From: Zwartia sp.
GTDB lineage: Bacteria > Pseudomonadota > Gammaproteobacteria > Burkholderiales > Burkholderiaceae_B
Direction of reading: 5' to 3'
Assembly (NCBI GenBank): GCA_030653405.1
Contig: JAURZO010000123.1
Span: 1 to 24,114, forward strand
DNA length: 24,114 nucleotides
Of this stretch, positions 23,562 to 24,114 are shown in pieces. How positions within the stretch are numbered: position 1 is the first letter of the stretch; each line of letters starts with the position of its first letter. Under the pieces are notes generated by a model that searched no databases, was not told where the DNA came from, and saw only the letters and a program-made list of their open reading frames with translations. The translations under genes and the position numbers were made by a program.

Positions 23562-23873
23562 TTATTGCAAAGCAATTTCAACATCAACACCAGCTGGCAA
23601 ATCAAGGCGCATTAAAGCATCAACGGTTTTGTCAGTGGGATCGACGATATCCATCAAGCGTTGGTGTGTACGAATTTCAAACTGGTCACGCGAAGTTTTG
23701 TTCACATGCGGTGAGCGCAGAATGTCATAACGACGTATACGCGTTGGAAGAGGTACCGGTCCTCGCACAACAGCACCAGTGCGCTTGGCCGTATCAACGA
23801 TCTCTGCAGCCGACTGATCAATGAGTTTGTAATCAAACGCTTTCAGACGGATGCGGATTTTTTGATTTTTCAT
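23562..23873 (-). CDS. rpsJ: 30S ribosomal protein S10 (NusE)
   Basis: 103 residues starting MKNQKIRIRLKAFDYKLIDQ, with RTGAVVRGPVPLPTRIRRYD and RSPHVNKTSRDQFEIRTHQR. ATG 23873 is chosen because it matches the family length; the frame is open 11 codons further up without S10 similarity. Besides its role in the 30S head, S10 pairs with NusB and NusG in antitermination and transcription-translation coupling. It lies 54 bp after tuf, with a small stem (CGCAGC/GCTGCG) in between, and 276 bp before rplC. Confidence 0.98.
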   Translation of the reverse strand: MKNQKIRIRLKAFDYKLIDQSAAEIVDTAKRTGAVVRGPVPLPTRIRRYDILRSPHVNKTSRDQFEIRTHQRLMDIVDPTDKTVDALMRLDLPAGVDVEIALQ

Positions 23874-23927
23874 GGCGATTCTCAAAGAGCGATATGCTGC
23901 GAGCAAATAGGCCCGCAGCGAAATAAT

Positions 23928-24114
23928 TTACTTCAGGATTTTTGCAACGACACCGGCGCCGACGGTACGACCACCTTCGCGGATTGCAAAACGCAGACCT
24001 TCTTCCATGGCGATAGGAGCCAACAACTTGACTGTCATCGCAACGTTATCGCCTGGCAAAACCATTTCTTTGTCTGCTGGCAACTCAATCGTACCGGTCA
24101 CATCTGTCGTACGG
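23928..24114 (-). CDS. tuf: Elongation factor Tu (C-terminal 62 codons only; gene continues past the right edge)
   Basis: The minus strand from the right edge reads RTTDVTGTIELPADKEMVLP, continues through MEEGLRFAIREGGRTVGAGVV and ends AKILK with TAA at 23930-23928. This is the end of the EF-Tu domain 3, which contacts aminoacyl-tRNA and EF-Ts. Its place before rpsJ matches the usual str-S10 junction (rpsL-rpsG-fusA-tuf-rpsJ). The start and GTPase domain lie outside the window. Confidence 0.97.
   Translation of the reverse strand, partial: RTTDVTGTIELPADKEMVLPGDNVAMTVKLLAPIAMEEGLRFAIREGGRTVGAGVVAKILK

Overview
This window comes from a betaproteobacterium, most likely Burkholderiales and perhaps close to the Alcaligenaceae. 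The reasons are the gene order ResB / cytochrome c4 / EngB / HemB / DsbD / CutA next to the ribosomal supercluster, and protein sequences that read as Bordetella-like (for example the EngB C-terminus ending ISPKVVP). Base composition looks near 50% GC, below most Bordetella. No search was run, so the placement rests on recognition alone.

Left part (1-7435), accessory and housekeeping genes. On the minus strand lie the 5' part of resB (the gene runs off the left edge) and a diheme cytochrome c4. On the plus strand, divergent from them, is an engB-hemB pair overlapping by 4 bp. A minus-strand operon cutA-dsbD-MFS transporter converges on hemB, and a perfect 34-bp palindrome at the junction probably terminates both. 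ResB, c4 and DsbD belong to periplasmic redox and cytochrome c maturation, and HemB supplies tetrapyrrole for heme.

Right part (7498-24114), almost the whole tuf-S10-spc-alpha supercluster on the minus strand. In transcription order it reads: tuf (3' end only), rpsJ, [promoter and structured leader], rplC, rplD, rplW, rplB, rpsS, rplV, rpsC, rplP, rpmC, rpsQ, [bidirectional terminator, aldehyde dehydrogenase gene on the plus strand, new promoter], rplN, rplX, rplE, rpsN, rpsH, rplF, rplR, rpsE, rpmD, rplO, secY, infA, rpmJ, rpsM, rpsK, rpsD, [hairpin], rpoA, [337-bp gap with a tandem repeat], rplQ, terminator.

Four things depart from the textbook arrangement. (1) secY has an in-frame TAA where the family has a conserved tyrosine in TM8. 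Reading frame and similarity continue without a break on the far side, so this is either a sequencing or assembly error or a striking nonsense mutation in an essential gene. (2) A complete ALDH-family aldehyde dehydrogenase gene sits in opposite orientation between rpsQ and rplN, with a terminator on one side and a near-consensus sigma-70 promoter for the spc genes on the other, so S10 and spc are separate transcription units here. (3) rplC has its own extended -10 promoter and a roughly 190-nt leader with three hairpins, two followed by T-runs, which looks like an attenuator-type autoregulatory leader lying after rpsJ rather than before it. (4) The rpoA-rplQ gap carries three tandem 17-bp repeats. 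I found no tRNA, rRNA, CRISPR array, IS element or prophage.
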